Source: JBNKZU01 sp050301795
GTDB lineage: Bacteria > Pseudomonadota > Gammaproteobacteria > Thiohalomonadales > Thiohalomonadaceae
DNA length: 64,000 nucleotides
Assembly (NCBI GenBank): GCA_050301795.1
Contig: JBNKZU010000014.1
Span: forward strand, 124,001-188,000
Direction of reading: 5' to 3'
The translations under genes and the position numbers were made by a program. The notes beneath the pieces are model-generated. The model searched no databases and was not told where the DNA came from. It was given only the letters and a program-made list of their open reading frames with translations. Shown here one piece after another: positions 24,478-33,350 of this stretch (its first letter is position 1; every line of letters begins with the position of its first letter).

Positions 24478-25803
24478 TTACTCTACTGTTGATAGTGTTT
24501 TGAAATCGGTGTGTTGTATCTGTTCAAACTGCATCGACTCTATCTTCTGAATCATCGCTACCTGTTTAGCCTGGTTTGGCTCAATCATCAGATGATAGTT
24601 CGATTCTCCCTGATGCCGGATCAGCTTCAACACCTTTTCAATCGTGATCAGTGCCGGATCCACCGCCGGGAGATAGTGCCCCTCATCATTCGATACCTCG
24701 ACAATCATATTGCCGCACACCAGGATATTTAGAATATCGGCAATAATCTCTTCTGGTAGTTTAAAACGCTCAACGATTCGTCTTAAGTTCCAGCGCTCAC
24801 CAGCGCTATAGTGAGAATCGGTGATTAAAAACAGGATGGCTACAGCCAACTGCTCCCGATGACAGCCACTAAGATTTACCTGTGTATTGGTGGCACGTAG
24901 CTGTTCAGGATTTTGGTGATAAAAAGTGACATGCGCCCCAAACAAAAGGATCAACCAACTGATATAGAGCCAAATCATAAAGATGATCAAAATCGCAAAC
25001 CCGGAATAGATCGCGGTGTAATTTGTTGACCCGGCTACAAAGGTTGCAAAGGCAATACCGGTGGTTTCCCACAGAATACCGCTAACAACACCACCAACAA
25101 TCGCAGAACGAATACTGACATGCGTATTTGGAACAAATACATAGATAAAGCTGAATGCGGCAATCACAAAAAGATAGGGCAGCAATTTACTCACAAACAG
25201 TAACAGTGTGCCAAACGGCTCAATCGCCATCATCTGATGAACAACCGAACTATTCATTGCAGTTGCTGTAACGCCGAGCGCGGCAAAAACCAACACCGGC
25301 CCCACCATCAACACACTTAGATAGTCACTAAAACGTCTGGCAAGTGAGCGCTTCTTTGAGATCTTCCACACATCATTAAACGCGCTCTCAATCTTCTGTA
25401 ACAATGACACGACAGTGTAGAGCAGCATCGCCATCCCCATCGCACCAAGAACACCCACCTTCATATTGCTGACAAACACCACAATATTCGAGGTGATCTC
25501 CTCACCTTTGGAACCCAGTGGCTCAAGAAATCCGGCAAGCATCGGTTCTATCTGATTGTGTACACCAAAACCCTTTAACACCGAAAAACTAACCGCAATC
25601 AACGGAACGATCGAAAGCAGTGTGGTGTAGACCAGACTCATGGCTCGCAGGGTAATCATGCCGCTGGTGATCACATTGATCATGGCAATTGAGATCTTTA
25701 ACGCCTGTAACATCAGCCGTTTTAAGTAGGGTTCGTTTTGCAGATCAATACGCCAGAGATCGTTTCGAATAAATGACATAAGGTATTGAAGTTTATTCGG
25801 CAT
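24478..25803 (-). CDS. YihY family inner-membrane protein with C-terminal winged-helix region
   Basis: The N-terminal ~290 residues form a six-helix YihY/BrkB domain (LVYTTLLSIVPLIAVSFSVLKGFG; GGVVSGILWETTGIAFATFV; FMIWLYISWLILLFGAHVTFYHQ). The C-terminal ~140 residues are soluble and look like a winged-helix domain (HREQLAVAILFLI...ERWNLRRIVERFKLPEEIIADIL). The family was once called RNase BN, an assignment since withdrawn; its role is unclear. I start at the ATG at 25803 (441 aa), which has AGGA seven bases upstream; an ATG at 25833 has no ribosome site. Confidence 0.85.
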   Translation of the reverse strand: MPNKLQYLMSFIRNDLWRIDLQNEPYLKRLMLQALKISIAMINVITSGMITLRAMSLVYTTLLSIVPLIAVSFSVLKGFGVHNQIEPMLAGFLEPLGSKGEEITSNIVVFVSNMKVGVLGAMGMAMLLYTVVSLLQKIESAFNDVWKISKKRSLARRFSDYLSVLMVGPVLVFAALGVTATAMNSSVVHQMMAIEPFGTLLLFVSKLLPYLFVIAAFSFIYVFVPNTHVSIRSAIVGGVVSGILWETTGIAFATFVAGSTNYTAIYSGFAILIIFMIWLYISWLILLFGAHVTFYHQNPEQLRATNTQVNLSGCHREQLAVAILFLITDSHYSAGERWNLRRIVERFKLPEEIIADILNILVCGNMIVEVSNDEGHYLPAVDPALITIEKVLKLIRHQGESNYHLMIEPNQAKQVAMIQKIESMQFEQIQHTDFKTLSTVE

Positions 25804-25861
25804 TGGAGATTCCTGTTTCAAAGCTATAGGCATTAAAAGTACCAGGTGTCAGACTTAAATG

Positions 25862-25890
25862 CACAAAAAGGGAAGCAACTGCTTCCCTTT
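25862..25890 (-). terminator. Terminator of the ccm operon
   Basis: AAAGGGAAGC-AACT-GCTTCCCTTT (25867-25890) followed on the minus strand by a run of T (complement of 25865-25869). It lies 28 bases after the ccmI stop and just before the YihY gene. Confidence 0.9.
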
Positions 25891-25917
25891 GTCTATCCCT
25901 ATACAACCGTAATCAGG

Positions 25918-27156
25918 CTACTCAATTATCTGATTAATCAGTAAGTTAACTTTTACGCCAGAGGATCGGCTCCATTTCACCGGCTGTGCAACAAAGTCAC
26001 CTGTCGTTGCTATCGCGGTTCCACTTTTAGAGATGTGAGCACCGATGGTGATGTTTTCAAAATCAGAGATCTTCGCCGATGACATCACCGCACTTTGATC
26101 ATCCAGAACCACCTCGGTTGGAAGTTGATTGGATTCAACCTGAACCGCAGCAATCGGGAAGCGTGGGCCATTAACCGCCTTGGCATAGATAAAGACCTTC
26201 TTAACATCATTAAGCTGTGCTTTTATCTCATCGGAGATCGTAACCGTCACAGACACCGCAACGGCTGAGCCACTATCCTGACTCTTTGTCTTCTCTGTTG
26301 TTGGCTCAATCCCAAGGTGTTTCTCAAGCTTGGCAATCATACTAATCACCTGTGCTTGTTGTGGGTCTCCCTCCAACTGTCTCTTTAACAAACGCCACAA
26401 CTTGAGTGCACGTTGATAATCACCTTCATCACTGGCAATCATACCGGCAAGCCATAATGCGGTAGTGCTGGTTGGCTCTAACTCCAGAGCCTTTTTTACC
26501 AACGCTTTAGAGGTCGTATTAAACTCACCGTTATTACTCATAATCATCGCATCGGCATAATTGAGTATCACAGCGACATCATCTGGAAAGAACTGGTATG
26601 CCCTAGCAAATGCCTTCTGCGCATTCGGATAGTCTTTGATATACATATAGGTACGAGCTAACAGATACCAGCCATCACCATCGTCCGGATTCTCTTTAAG
26701 CTTTTGCTTCATCCCGGCAACCATGTCGCTGATCTGACTATTTTGATTATGCTGATTACCCGCTTGCTGAGATTCCAAACCCTGCTTTGCATCAATCAGT
26801 TCTGGTGTTCCGATCTGGAAGTAAAGAAGTGTTGTCAATAGCGGAATAGTGGCAATCAATGCGAACAGAGTCATCCTGCCGATGTTTTTGTTTGCATTTG
26901 AGCGGGGTGCCTCTTCGGTATCACTGATATCATCCATCAGTGTTCTTTCAAGCTCGACCTTAGCATTCTCAAAGGTTTCACTATCTATCTCGTTATTCTC
27001 CATTGCAACTTCAAGATCACGCATCTGCTCTCTGGCGATTTCAATATTCTGAGTTCGCTGATCGCTCTGCTGCGTCTTGCGTTGACTTAAGAGTGAAGGC
27101 GCAAGCATCGCAGCAGCGATGACCATAAGTAGTATGGAAACTGACCAGAAGATCAT
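25918..27156 (-). CDS. ccmI: Cytochrome c biogenesis protein CcmI (CycH)
   Basis: Binds apocytochrome c and presents it to CcmF/CcmH in the periplasm. Two membrane helices (about residues 3-21 and 92-112) surround a cytoplasmic heptad-rich loop; the periplasmic part has TPR repeats (about 150-270; DGWYLLARTYMYIKDYPNAQKAFARAYQFFPDDVAVILNYADAM region) and a C-terminal beta-domain. The 412-residue two-domain layout is that of a complete CcmI. It overlaps ccmH by four bases and ends the operon. Confidence 0.94.
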   Translation of the reverse strand: MIFWSVSILLMVIAAAMLAPSLLSQRKTQQSDQRTQNIEIAREQMRDLEVAMENNEIDSETFENAKVELERTLMDDISDTEEAPRSNANKNIGRMTLFALIATIPLLTTLLYFQIGTPELIDAKQGLESQQAGNQHNQNSQISDMVAGMKQKLKENPDDGDGWYLLARTYMYIKDYPNAQKAFARAYQFFPDDVAVILNYADAMIMSNNGEFNTTSKALVKKALELEPTSTTALWLAGMIASDEGDYQRALKLWRLLKRQLEGDPQQAQVISMIAKLEKHLGIEPTTEKTKSQDSGSAVAVSVTVTISDEIKAQLNDVKKVFIYAKAVNGPRFPIAAVQVESNQLPTEVVLDDQSAVMSSAKISDFENITIGAHISKSGTAIATTGDFVAQPVKWSRSSGVKVNLLINQIIE

Positions 27157-27620
27157 GCTTTTTTCTCCTCTGGCTCTGCCTTTAACAACGCCTCTGCCTC
27201 ATCAAGTTGTTGCTGATCTGGCAACTCATCGCGCTCATCAGCCCGACCTTTAATCACTCGAACCAAAACCAGTATTGCAATAATGAGGATCATAAACGGC
27301 CCGACCCACAACATAATTGTGGACTGCTTGACAGGGGGGCGATAGAGCACAAAGTCACCATAACGATCAACCATATAGGAAATAATGGCTTCGTTACTTT
27401 CACCCTTTTGTATCATCTCATAGGTCTGTTGCCGCAGATCCTGAGCCAGCTCAGCATTCGAATCGGCAATATTCTGGTTCTGACAGACCAGACAACGCAA
27501 TTCAGTCACCAATGCCTTATACCGCTGCTCATCAAACGGGTCATCAAATCTATAGACCTCAATCCCGGCAAAGAGCGATGACGAAAGCATGAACAATAAA
27601 ACTGCAACTAAAGCTCTCAT
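27153..27620 (-). CDS. ccmH: Cytochrome c maturation protein CcmH (CycL)
   Basis: Thiol-disulfide protein that keeps apocytochrome cysteines reduced before haem attachment. Signal peptide at 1-18, then the redox motif RCLVCQNQNIADSNA (C43, C46), and a C-terminal membrane helix (about 103-122) with a charged tail. Length 155 is typical for the CcmH that is separate from CcmI. It overlaps ccmG and ccmI by four bases on each side. Confidence 0.96.
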   Translation of the reverse strand: MRALVAVLLFMLSSSLFAGIEVYRFDDPFDEQRYKALVTELRCLVCQNQNIADSNAELAQDLRQQTYEMIQKGESNEAIISYMVDRYGDFVLYRPPVKQSTIMLWVGPFMILIIAILVLVRVIKGRADERDELPDQQQLDEAEALLKAEPEEKKA

Positions 27621-28150
27621 GATTCACCCTTTAACTGATTGATAAGTGGTAACACCGTCTCTTCGACAGCCTGTTGAGTCAGTGGGCCGATCTGTTTGTA
27701 CCGAATCATCCCTTTTTTATCGATCACAAAGGTCTCTGGAACACCATAGACTCCCCAATCGATACCGACACGACCATCACGATCCATCACTGAAAGCAGA
27801 TAGGGATTACCAAACTGCTTTAACCAATCCTTGGCATCTTGCTGTTCATCTTTGTAGTTAAGACCGACAATATCGATATCGATACGATTTGCAAGTCGTG
27901 TCACTACCTTGTGCTCTGCCCGACAGGAGGCACACCAGGATGCCCATATATTCAAAAGCCAAACCTTTCCCTGCATATCTTTTGGACTGAATGATTCAGA
28001 TGAATCAAACAGCTTTGGCAGCATAAACTCAGGAGATGGTTTTCCGATCAGTGGTGAAGGAACCTCTCGCGGATTGAGCGATAATCCTGCCCATAACAAC
28101 ACCACGAGTAACATAAAGATAAAAAACGGAATCAGATGTTTTGTTTTCAT
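27617..28150 (-). CDS. ccmG: Thiol:disulfide interchange protein CcmG (DsbE)
   Basis: Membrane-anchored thioredoxin-like reductant of the cytochrome c maturation pathway. One N-terminal anchor (about residues 7-24), then a thioredoxin fold with NIWASWCASCRAEH (C73, C76), the acidic helix region and the cis-proline in YGVPETFVIDKKG. Length 177 is normal. It shares its start base with the ccmF stop. Confidence 0.96.
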   Translation of the reverse strand: MKTKHLIPFFIFMLLVVLLWAGLSLNPREVPSPLIGKPSPEFMLPKLFDSSESFSPKDMQGKVWLLNIWASWCASCRAEHKVVTRLANRIDIDIVGLNYKDEQQDAKDWLKQFGNPYLLSVMDRDGRVGIDWGVYGVPETFVIDKKGMIRYKQIGPLTQQAVEETVLPLINQLKGES

Positions 28151-30102
28151 TACGATTTCGCCTCGGTATCGGCTTGACGACGCTTACGGTAGTAGCGACG
28201 ATCCGTAGCGGCAATCAACCCTCCCAGCGCCATTAGCAGACCACCCAACCAAATCCAGCGGATAAAGGGTTTATGATAGAGGCGAACACTCCATGCACCC
28301 TGTTCTCCCAACGGCTCACCTAATGCAACAAAGAGATCGCGAAACAATCCGGCATCAATCCCCGCCTCGGTCATTGGCATCGCACTGGTAAAGTAGTTTC
28401 GTTTTTCAGGATAAAGCTCTGCAACAGCTTCTCCCTCTTTGGTAACAGTCACATGACCACGATTCGCGGCATAGTTCGGCCCAGATATCTCCTTGACACC
28501 ATTAAAGCGGAAATCGTATCCACCCATTTGATAGACCTGACCCGGTTCTAGTCGAATATCCTTCTCGGTGCTATAGATCGAGGTTAAAGTAATACCAATA
28601 ATAAAGGCCGCCACACCAAGGTGACCCAGCACCATTCCCCAACCTGAGCGGGTAACGGTTTTAAGTCCATCGACACCTCTCCCTGCCGATTTGTGCTTAA
28701 GCCAGAAGAGTGTCGTTAGTGCGACCCAGGCAGTCAGTAAAATGCCGAACAACGCACCCAAACTGAATTCTGGAAGTAACAGTACCGACATGGCGGTAAT
28801 CACTACAACAACAATGAGTGTGATACGGAAGGCATTCATCAATCCCTTTAGACTATCGCGTTTCCAACGAGCCATCGCACCAAGACCGATGATCAATGCT
28901 AGTGGCACAGTTAACGGAATAAATACGGCATTAAAGTATGGCGGACCGACCGATATCTTGCCGATACCAAGTGCGTCCAGAATCAACGGATAGAGTGTTC
29001 CGAGTAGAATACTGGCCGCAGTAACTACCAGCACTACATTGTTCATCAACAGGCTGCTCTCTTTCGAGATTAGATCAAACTTAACAAAGGAGCGAATCTT
29101 CGAAGCCTGTATTGAGTAGAGTAACAACGAGCCACCGACAACAACAGCAAGGAAGATCAAAATAAATAATCCACGCTCTGGATCTGTTGCAAAGGCGTGA
29201 ACCGAGGTTAATACCCCTGAGCGCACAAGAAATGTCCCCAAAAGACTTAATGAGAATGCGAGAATGGCCAAAAGCACTGTCCATGCCTTAAAGGCACCGC
29301 GTTTCTCTGTGACGGCTAAAGAGTGAACCAGCGCTGTACCGACCAGCCAAGGCATAAACGATGCATTCTCAACCGGATCCCAGAACCACCAGCCTCCCCA
29401 GCCTAACTCGTAATAGGCCCACCAACTTCCGAGGACGATCCCCAGTGTTAAAAAGACCCATGCAATATTGGTCCATGGACGAGACCAGCGCGCCCATGCG
29501 GCATCAAGCTTGCCGCCAAGCATGGCAGCGATCGCAAACGCAAACGCAACCGAGAATCCAACGTAACCCATATATAGCAGCGGTGGATGAATCGCCAACC
29601 CCGGATCCTGTAACAGCGGATTAAGATCCCGCCCTTCCATTGGTGGATTGATCAGACGATCAAACGGGTTTGAGGTTAATAGCATAAACAGAATAAAGCC
29701 GATACTAACCATCCCCATCACACCAACAACCCGAGCCACAGTGACCTCAGGAACACTACGGCTAAAGAAGGTCACTATTCCTGTCCAAACAGAGAGAATA
29801 AGCGCCCACAGCAACAATGAGCCTTCATGGGCACCCCAAACCCCAGAAACCAGGTAGATCAGCGGAAGCTGGGTGTTTGAGTTGGTAGCGACATAGCGCA
29901 CTGAAAAATCATGGGTAATAAAGGCATAGGTTAATATCGCAAACGCAATTATCATAAAAAGCATCTGCGCCCGTGCTGCCGGTTTGGCCACCGCTATCCA
30001 GGCATCAATTCCGCGATGAGCACCGATCACCGGCAGGCTTGCCTGCACTATTGCCATAGATAGCGCGAGAATGAGCGCAATTTGTCCTAACTCTGGAATC
30101 AC
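28150..30102 (-). CDS. ccmF: Cytochrome c haem lyase subunit CcmF
   Basis: Large membrane subunit that attaches haem to apocytochrome c. The 650 residues contain about 14-15 membrane segments. The tryptophan-rich WWD domain GWGGWWFWDPVENASFMPW is at about residues 235-253, with PLLYMGYVGFSVAFAFA before it and TVLLAILAFSLSLLGTFLVRSGVLTSVHAFA after it, all family hallmarks with haem-liganding histidines. Overlaps ccmE by four bases. Confidence 0.97.
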   Translation of the reverse strand: MIPELGQIALILALSMAIVQASLPVIGAHRGIDAWIAVAKPAARAQMLFMIIAFAILTYAFITHDFSVRYVATNSNTQLPLIYLVSGVWGAHEGSLLLWALILSVWTGIVTFFSRSVPEVTVARVVGVMGMVSIGFILFMLLTSNPFDRLINPPMEGRDLNPLLQDPGLAIHPPLLYMGYVGFSVAFAFAIAAMLGGKLDAAWARWSRPWTNIAWVFLTLGIVLGSWWAYYELGWGGWWFWDPVENASFMPWLVGTALVHSLAVTEKRGAFKAWTVLLAILAFSLSLLGTFLVRSGVLTSVHAFATDPERGLFILIFLAVVVGGSLLLYSIQASKIRSFVKFDLISKESSLLMNNVVLVVTAASILLGTLYPLILDALGIGKISVGPPYFNAVFIPLTVPLALIIGLGAMARWKRDSLKGLMNAFRITLIVVVVITAMSVLLLPEFSLGALFGILLTAWVALTTLFWLKHKSAGRGVDGLKTVTRSGWGMVLGHLGVAAFIIGITLTSIYSTEKDIRLEPGQVYQMGGYDFRFNGVKEISGPNYAANRGHVTVTKEGEAVAELYPEKRNYFTSAMPMTEAGIDAGLFRDLFVALGEPLGEQGAWSVRLYHKPFIRWIWLGGLLMALGGLIAATDRRYYRKRRQADTEAKS

Positions 30103-30536
30103 TGTTTTGCACCCTCCGGTTGAGCCTGTTTTAAAGCATCTGCGACTTCAGGAGGCATATAGTTCTCATCATGCTTTGCCAATACTTCGTCAGCGATAAA
30201 GATGCCATCAGCACCCAATCTACCTTGAGCTATCACGCCCTGACCCTCTGCAAACAGATCAGGAAGAATGCCGGCATATTTAACCGTTACGGTTTTAACA
30301 TTATCGGTCACTTTGAAGGTCACAGTTAACTCTTTTCCTCTCTCAAGTGAGCCCGTCATCACTAACCCACCCAAACGAATGAGATGGTTATCGGGAGCCT
30401 TGCCATCGACCACGTCTGATGGACTGTAAAAATAGGAGAGATTACTACCCAAAGCATTAATCACCAGATAGGCAGCTAAAGCGAGAGTGATGATCCCTAA
30501 TATAACTGCAATGATTCGTTTTTGCCGTGCTTTCAC
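30099..30536 (-). CDS. ccmE: Periplasmic haem chaperone CcmE
   Basis: Carries haem covalently from CcmABCD to CcmF. One N-terminal membrane anchor (about residues 8-28), an OB-fold domain and the haem-binding histidine H122 in LAKHDENYMP, with Y126 completing the HxxxY motif. It starts with GTG at 30536, two bases after the ccmD stop; an ATG two bases upstream is out of frame and meets a stop at once. Length 145 is typical. Confidence 0.96.
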   Translation of the reverse strand: MKARQKRIIAVILGIITLALAAYLVINALGSNLSYFYSPSDVVDGKAPDNHLIRLGGLVMTGSLERGKELTVTFKVTDNVKTVTVKYAGILPDLFAEGQGVIAQGRLGADGIFIADEVLAKHDENYMPPEVADALKQAQPEGAKQ

Positions 30537-30538
30537 AT

Positions 30539-30703
30539 TTAACCCTTGTTTTGTTGCATACGCTGCATTCGGTGCACTCTTTTCTCAATCTCAATTCTGT
30601 TTTGGCGCAGCAGATATAACTCAATCGCCATTAAGGCTGCCGTCACTCCAAAAGAACCCCAAACGTAGAGGGCGTATCCACCCATATAGAAAAATTCACT
30701 CAT
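30539..30703 (-). CDS. ccmD: Haem exporter protein CcmD (54 aa)
   Basis: A short frame between ccmC and ccmE: 54 residues beginning MSEFFYMGGYALYVWGSFGV, one membrane helix and a basic tail (RQNRIEIEKRVHRMQR). This is the CcmD pattern (an FxxMGGYAxYVW start, one helix, then a charged cytoplasmic tail). The protein helps release holo-CcmE from CcmABC. Its start overlaps the ccmC stop by four bases (ATGA). Confidence 0.93.
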   Translation of the reverse strand: MSEFFYMGGYALYVWGSFGVTAALMAIELYLLRQNRIEIEKRVHRMQRMQQNKG

Positions 30704-31455
30704 CTGACCGTTCCACTACTCATTAGTTCTTTAACCCAACGTGTATCCTTTTCGCGCTCAAGAATAATTGTGCGAACGCGGTATAGTGAAACCGCAATCG
30801 CATAAGCCCAACAGGCAAAGGTCATAATCAACATCGTCGTAAGCATCGTGCTATCCATGCTCGATTGTGCTCCCATCTTTATCGTTGCGCCCTGATGCAA
30901 GGTGTTCCACCACTTCACCGAGAAGTAGATAATGGGGATATTTATGACACCCACAATAGAGAGAATGGCACCGGCACGATCTGAGCGCCTCGGATCATCG
31001 ATTGATTGTTTAAGAAGAATAAACCCAAGATAGAGGAAAAACAGAATCAAGGCTGAGGTCAGGCGCGCATCCCATACCCACCAGGTTCCCCACATCGGTT
31101 TACCCCAGAAGGCACCTGTCCATAATGAGACAAATGCAAACATCGCACCGGTCGGTGCTAGTGCACTTGCCATCATGGCCGAAAGGCGGGTATTAAAGAT
31201 AATGCCTAATGCAGACCATCCGGCAATGACGACATAGATAAACATCGACATCCATGCCGCAGGGACATGAATATAGATAATCCGATACCCCTCCCCCTGC
31301 TTATAATCGGTTGGTGCAACAAAGAAGCTCATATAGAGGCCGATCACCATTAGAATCACCGCTATCCACGCAAACCATGGCACCAGTCGTCCAGCAGTGG
31401 GATAGAAGGTTGCAGGTGAAGATAGTTTGAACCAGTTAATTAATTTCGATTGCAT
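30700..31455 (-). CDS. ccmC: Haem transporter/handling protein CcmC
   Basis: Membrane protein that loads haem onto CcmE. Six membrane segments and the WWD motif MWGTWWVWDARLTS (about residues 114-127), with the haem-ligand histidines in YIHVPAAWMSMFIY and NTLHQGATIKM. I start at the ATG at 31455 (251 aa), one codon after a TTG that also opens the frame. It overlaps ccmD by four bases and follows ccmB by 21 bases. Confidence 0.96.
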   Translation of the reverse strand: MQSKLINWFKLSSPATFYPTAGRLVPWFAWIAVILMVIGLYMSFFVAPTDYKQGEGYRIIYIHVPAAWMSMFIYVVIAGWSALGIIFNTRLSAMMASALAPTGAMFAFVSLWTGAFWGKPMWGTWWVWDARLTSALILFFLYLGFILLKQSIDDPRRSDRAGAILSIVGVINIPIIYFSVKWWNTLHQGATIKMGAQSSMDSTMLTTMLIMTFACWAYAIAVSLYRVRTIILEREKDTRWVKELMSSGTVR

Positions 31456-31476
31456 CAATTTAATGTCTCATTATTC

Positions 31477-32145
31477 TTATTCAGCAGAGATACGCAGTGC
31501 TGCTGCCGTTGCCAATGGTGTGAAAAATAGTGCGACAACCAATATCGCCGATAGCATCGTGAGATGCCCTGCACCACCTACCCCTGAAATATTTGCCTCG
31601 ACCGCTCCCGCAGCAAAGATTAATACCGGAATTGTCAGCGGCAATACCAGCAGCGACACCAAAACACCACCGCCACGCAGTCCGAGTGTTAATGCAGCAC
31701 CAATCGCACCTAACAGACTTAAGATCGGTGTTCCTAATAACAGCGATAGCATCAATACCCCAATTGCCTCACCATTAAGTCCATATTGCAGACCTAACAC
31801 CGGTGCGATAAAGACTAAAGGCACACCTGTAACCAACCAGTGGGCGACGATTTTACCAAAAACCAACAACGATAACGGCTGGGGTGTTAACAATAGCTGC
31901 TCAAGTGCGCCATCCATATAATCGGCGAGAAAGATCCGCTCAAGCGCAAGCATGGATGAAAGCAACGCGGCGACCCAAACCACTCCGGGCGCTATCTTTC
32001 GAAGCGTCCCCATCTCCGGCCCAATCGCCAAAGGAAAAAGAGAGACCACGACAATAAAGAAAACAAGAATGGTCAGCAGATCAGCGCGATGTCTCGCAGC
32101 AAGGATGAGATCGCGTCGGATAATTGTCATTAGCGCATCAAGCAT
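31477..32145 (-). CDS. ccmB: Haem exporter ABC transporter permease CcmB
   Basis: Six-helix permease of the CcmAB transporter. The sequence begins MLDALMTIIRRDLILAARHRAD and has the family stretch SSMLALERIFLADYMDGALEQLLLTPQPL (about residues 53-80). I take the ATG at 32145 (222 aa), which has GGAG nine bases upstream and overlaps the ccmA end by eight bases; a GTG at 32163 would add six residues. Confidence 0.95.
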   Translation of the reverse strand: MLDALMTIIRRDLILAARHRADLLTILVFFIVVVSLFPLAIGPEMGTLRKIAPGVVWVAALLSSMLALERIFLADYMDGALEQLLLTPQPLSLLVFGKIVAHWLVTGVPLVFIAPVLGLQYGLNGEAIGVLMLSLLLGTPILSLLGAIGAALTLGLRGGGVLVSLLVLPLTIPVLIFAAGAVEANISGVGGAGHLTMLSAILVVALFFTPLATAAALRISAE

Positions 32146-32773
32146 GGCCGCACTCTCCGACACCTAACTGCAACTGCCTGACAGCTCCCTGTGTTAACGA
32201 AACTTCTTGATGCGTGGTCATCACGACCATGCCTCCACCATCAACATGTGTTTCGATAAGAGCCTGAAGCTGACCAACGGCGACCTTATCCAGTGCTACA
32301 AATGGCTCGTCCAATACCCACAGCCTGGCTGACGTCACCATGAGTTGTGCCAGTGTAACCCTTCGTTTTTGACCCTGTGAAAGATATTTGGTTGGCAGAT
32401 CCTCATGTCCATAAAGCCCGACCGACTCAAGCGTGTGCCACGCCTTTTCCTCATCAATAGCCCAGCCTTTGAGCTGGGCAGAAAACATCAAATTCTCAAC
32501 TGCACTCAGATCATCCTTAATACTGTTTTTATGGCCGATATAGAGCAGGTGTTGATGAAACTCATCGCGCTGCTTCAGGATTGACTCACCATTCCAATGA
32601 ATTTCACCCTCTGTCGGCAAAATGAGCCCACAAAGCGTCCGCAGCAGTGTTGTTTTACCACTACCATTATGACCATGGAGATGAAGCAGTTCTCCAGAAG
32701 AGAGCGCGCAATTCAGCCCACTAAAAAGCCTGCGATCTCCCCTTTCACACTGCAAGTTGATGATTTCTAACAT
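32138..32773 (-). CDS. ccmA: Haem exporter ABC transporter ATP-binding protein CcmA
   Basis: ATPase that powers release of holo-CcmE. It has Walker A GHNGSGKTTLL (about residues 35-45), the signature YLSQGQKRRVTLAQLM, Walker B WVLDEPFVALD and the switch histidine in TTHQEV. The 211-residue length is normal. First gene of ccmABCDEFGHI, downstream of the candidate promoter at 32828-32860. Confidence 0.97.
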   Translation of the reverse strand: MLEIINLQCERGDRRLFSGLNCALSSGELLHLHGHNGSGKTTLLRTLCGLILPTEGEIHWNGESILKQRDEFHQHLLYIGHKNSIKDDLSAVENLMFSAQLKGWAIDEEKAWHTLESVGLYGHEDLPTKYLSQGQKRRVTLAQLMVTSARLWVLDEPFVALDKVAVGQLQALIETHVDGGGMVVMTTHQEVSLTQGAVRQLQLGVGECGHA

Positions 32774-32827
32774 TCAAATAGGTTATGGCATCGGTTGAGA
32801 TAAGCCACATCTCGTTCTCGGTTGTTT

Positions 32828-32860
32828 ATTATAATCGTTTTAACAGACCCAGAGTCTGTT
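32828..32860 (-). promoter_or_regulatory. Candidate ccm operon promoter with operator-like palindrome
   Basis: On the minus strand a perfect TATAAT (complement of 32828-32833) lies 55 bases before ccmA. No good -35 hexamer is present; instead the palindrome AACAGAC-CCAGA-GTCTGTT (32842-32860) covers the region from about -18 to -38. An activator-dependent promoter with a dyad site at the -35 position would look like this. The rest of the 290-base gap shows nothing else convincing on this strand. Confidence 0.45.
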
Positions 32861-33063
32861 GGAAAGTTCGAGTTGGCGCTAATGTGATTATCAGGACATA
32901 TCTCAATTCTCGTCCGATTTTTTCAGACTCAATTAACACGACTACTCTAAAGAATTTCGAACCTAACTATTTTACATTCTGACTGGATTTTGTTAGATTT
33001 CGTTTCCTGAGTATTTTACTGTGTTATTAATCCATTTTAACTAACAATTGAGGTTATATTTCC

Positions 33064-33237
33064 ATGAATGTAGATCAACATCTTAAAGTCGCGACCTGGC
33101 ACGTTGAGCAGGCACGTCTTCACGCCACAAAAGAGCACTCTTGTGGTTGCCCTATCAGCCCAGAATACCAAAAGATTATCGATGAGGTAGAGAGCGGCAA
33201 AATCCTTGAAGAGCTGACCTGCAGCGTCAACAAGTAA
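33064..33237 (+). CDS. 57-aa Cys/His-containing small protein, function unknown
   Basis: A short frame that is easily missed. GAGG lies 11 bases before the ATG and a strong terminator follows the stop by 7 bases, which is good evidence for a real transcript of its own. The 57 residues begin MNVDQHLKVATWHVEQARLH and include EHSCGCPISPEY and end LTCSVNK; C27, C29 and C53 with H13, H20 and H25 could bind a metal, but this is speculation. It is divergent from ccmA. I do not recognise the family. Confidence 0.75.
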   Translation: MNVDQHLKVATWHVEQARLHATKEHSCGCPISPEYQKIIDEVESGKILEELTCSVNK

Positions 33238-33242
33238 ACCTG

Positions 33243-33272
33243 AAAAGGCTCAGATTATGAGCCTTTTTTTTT
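33243..33272 (+). terminator. Rho-independent terminator of the 57-aa gene
   Basis: AAGGCTCA-GATTA-TGAGCCTT (33245-33265) followed by a run of nine T (33264-33272). Confidence 0.93.
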
Positions 33273-33350
33273 GCCCTCAAATCTCCTCTGGATGGATAAA
33301 CCACCAGGCGCATCTTTTGTATTGAAATGTACCTCAATAAAGCTGGGGAT

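Noticed and set aside
32785..32982. Open frame of 65 codons upstream of the 57-aa gene
   Set aside because: It crosses the candidate ccm promoter and palindrome, has no ribosome site and an unremarkable composition; the region is better explained as regulatory.
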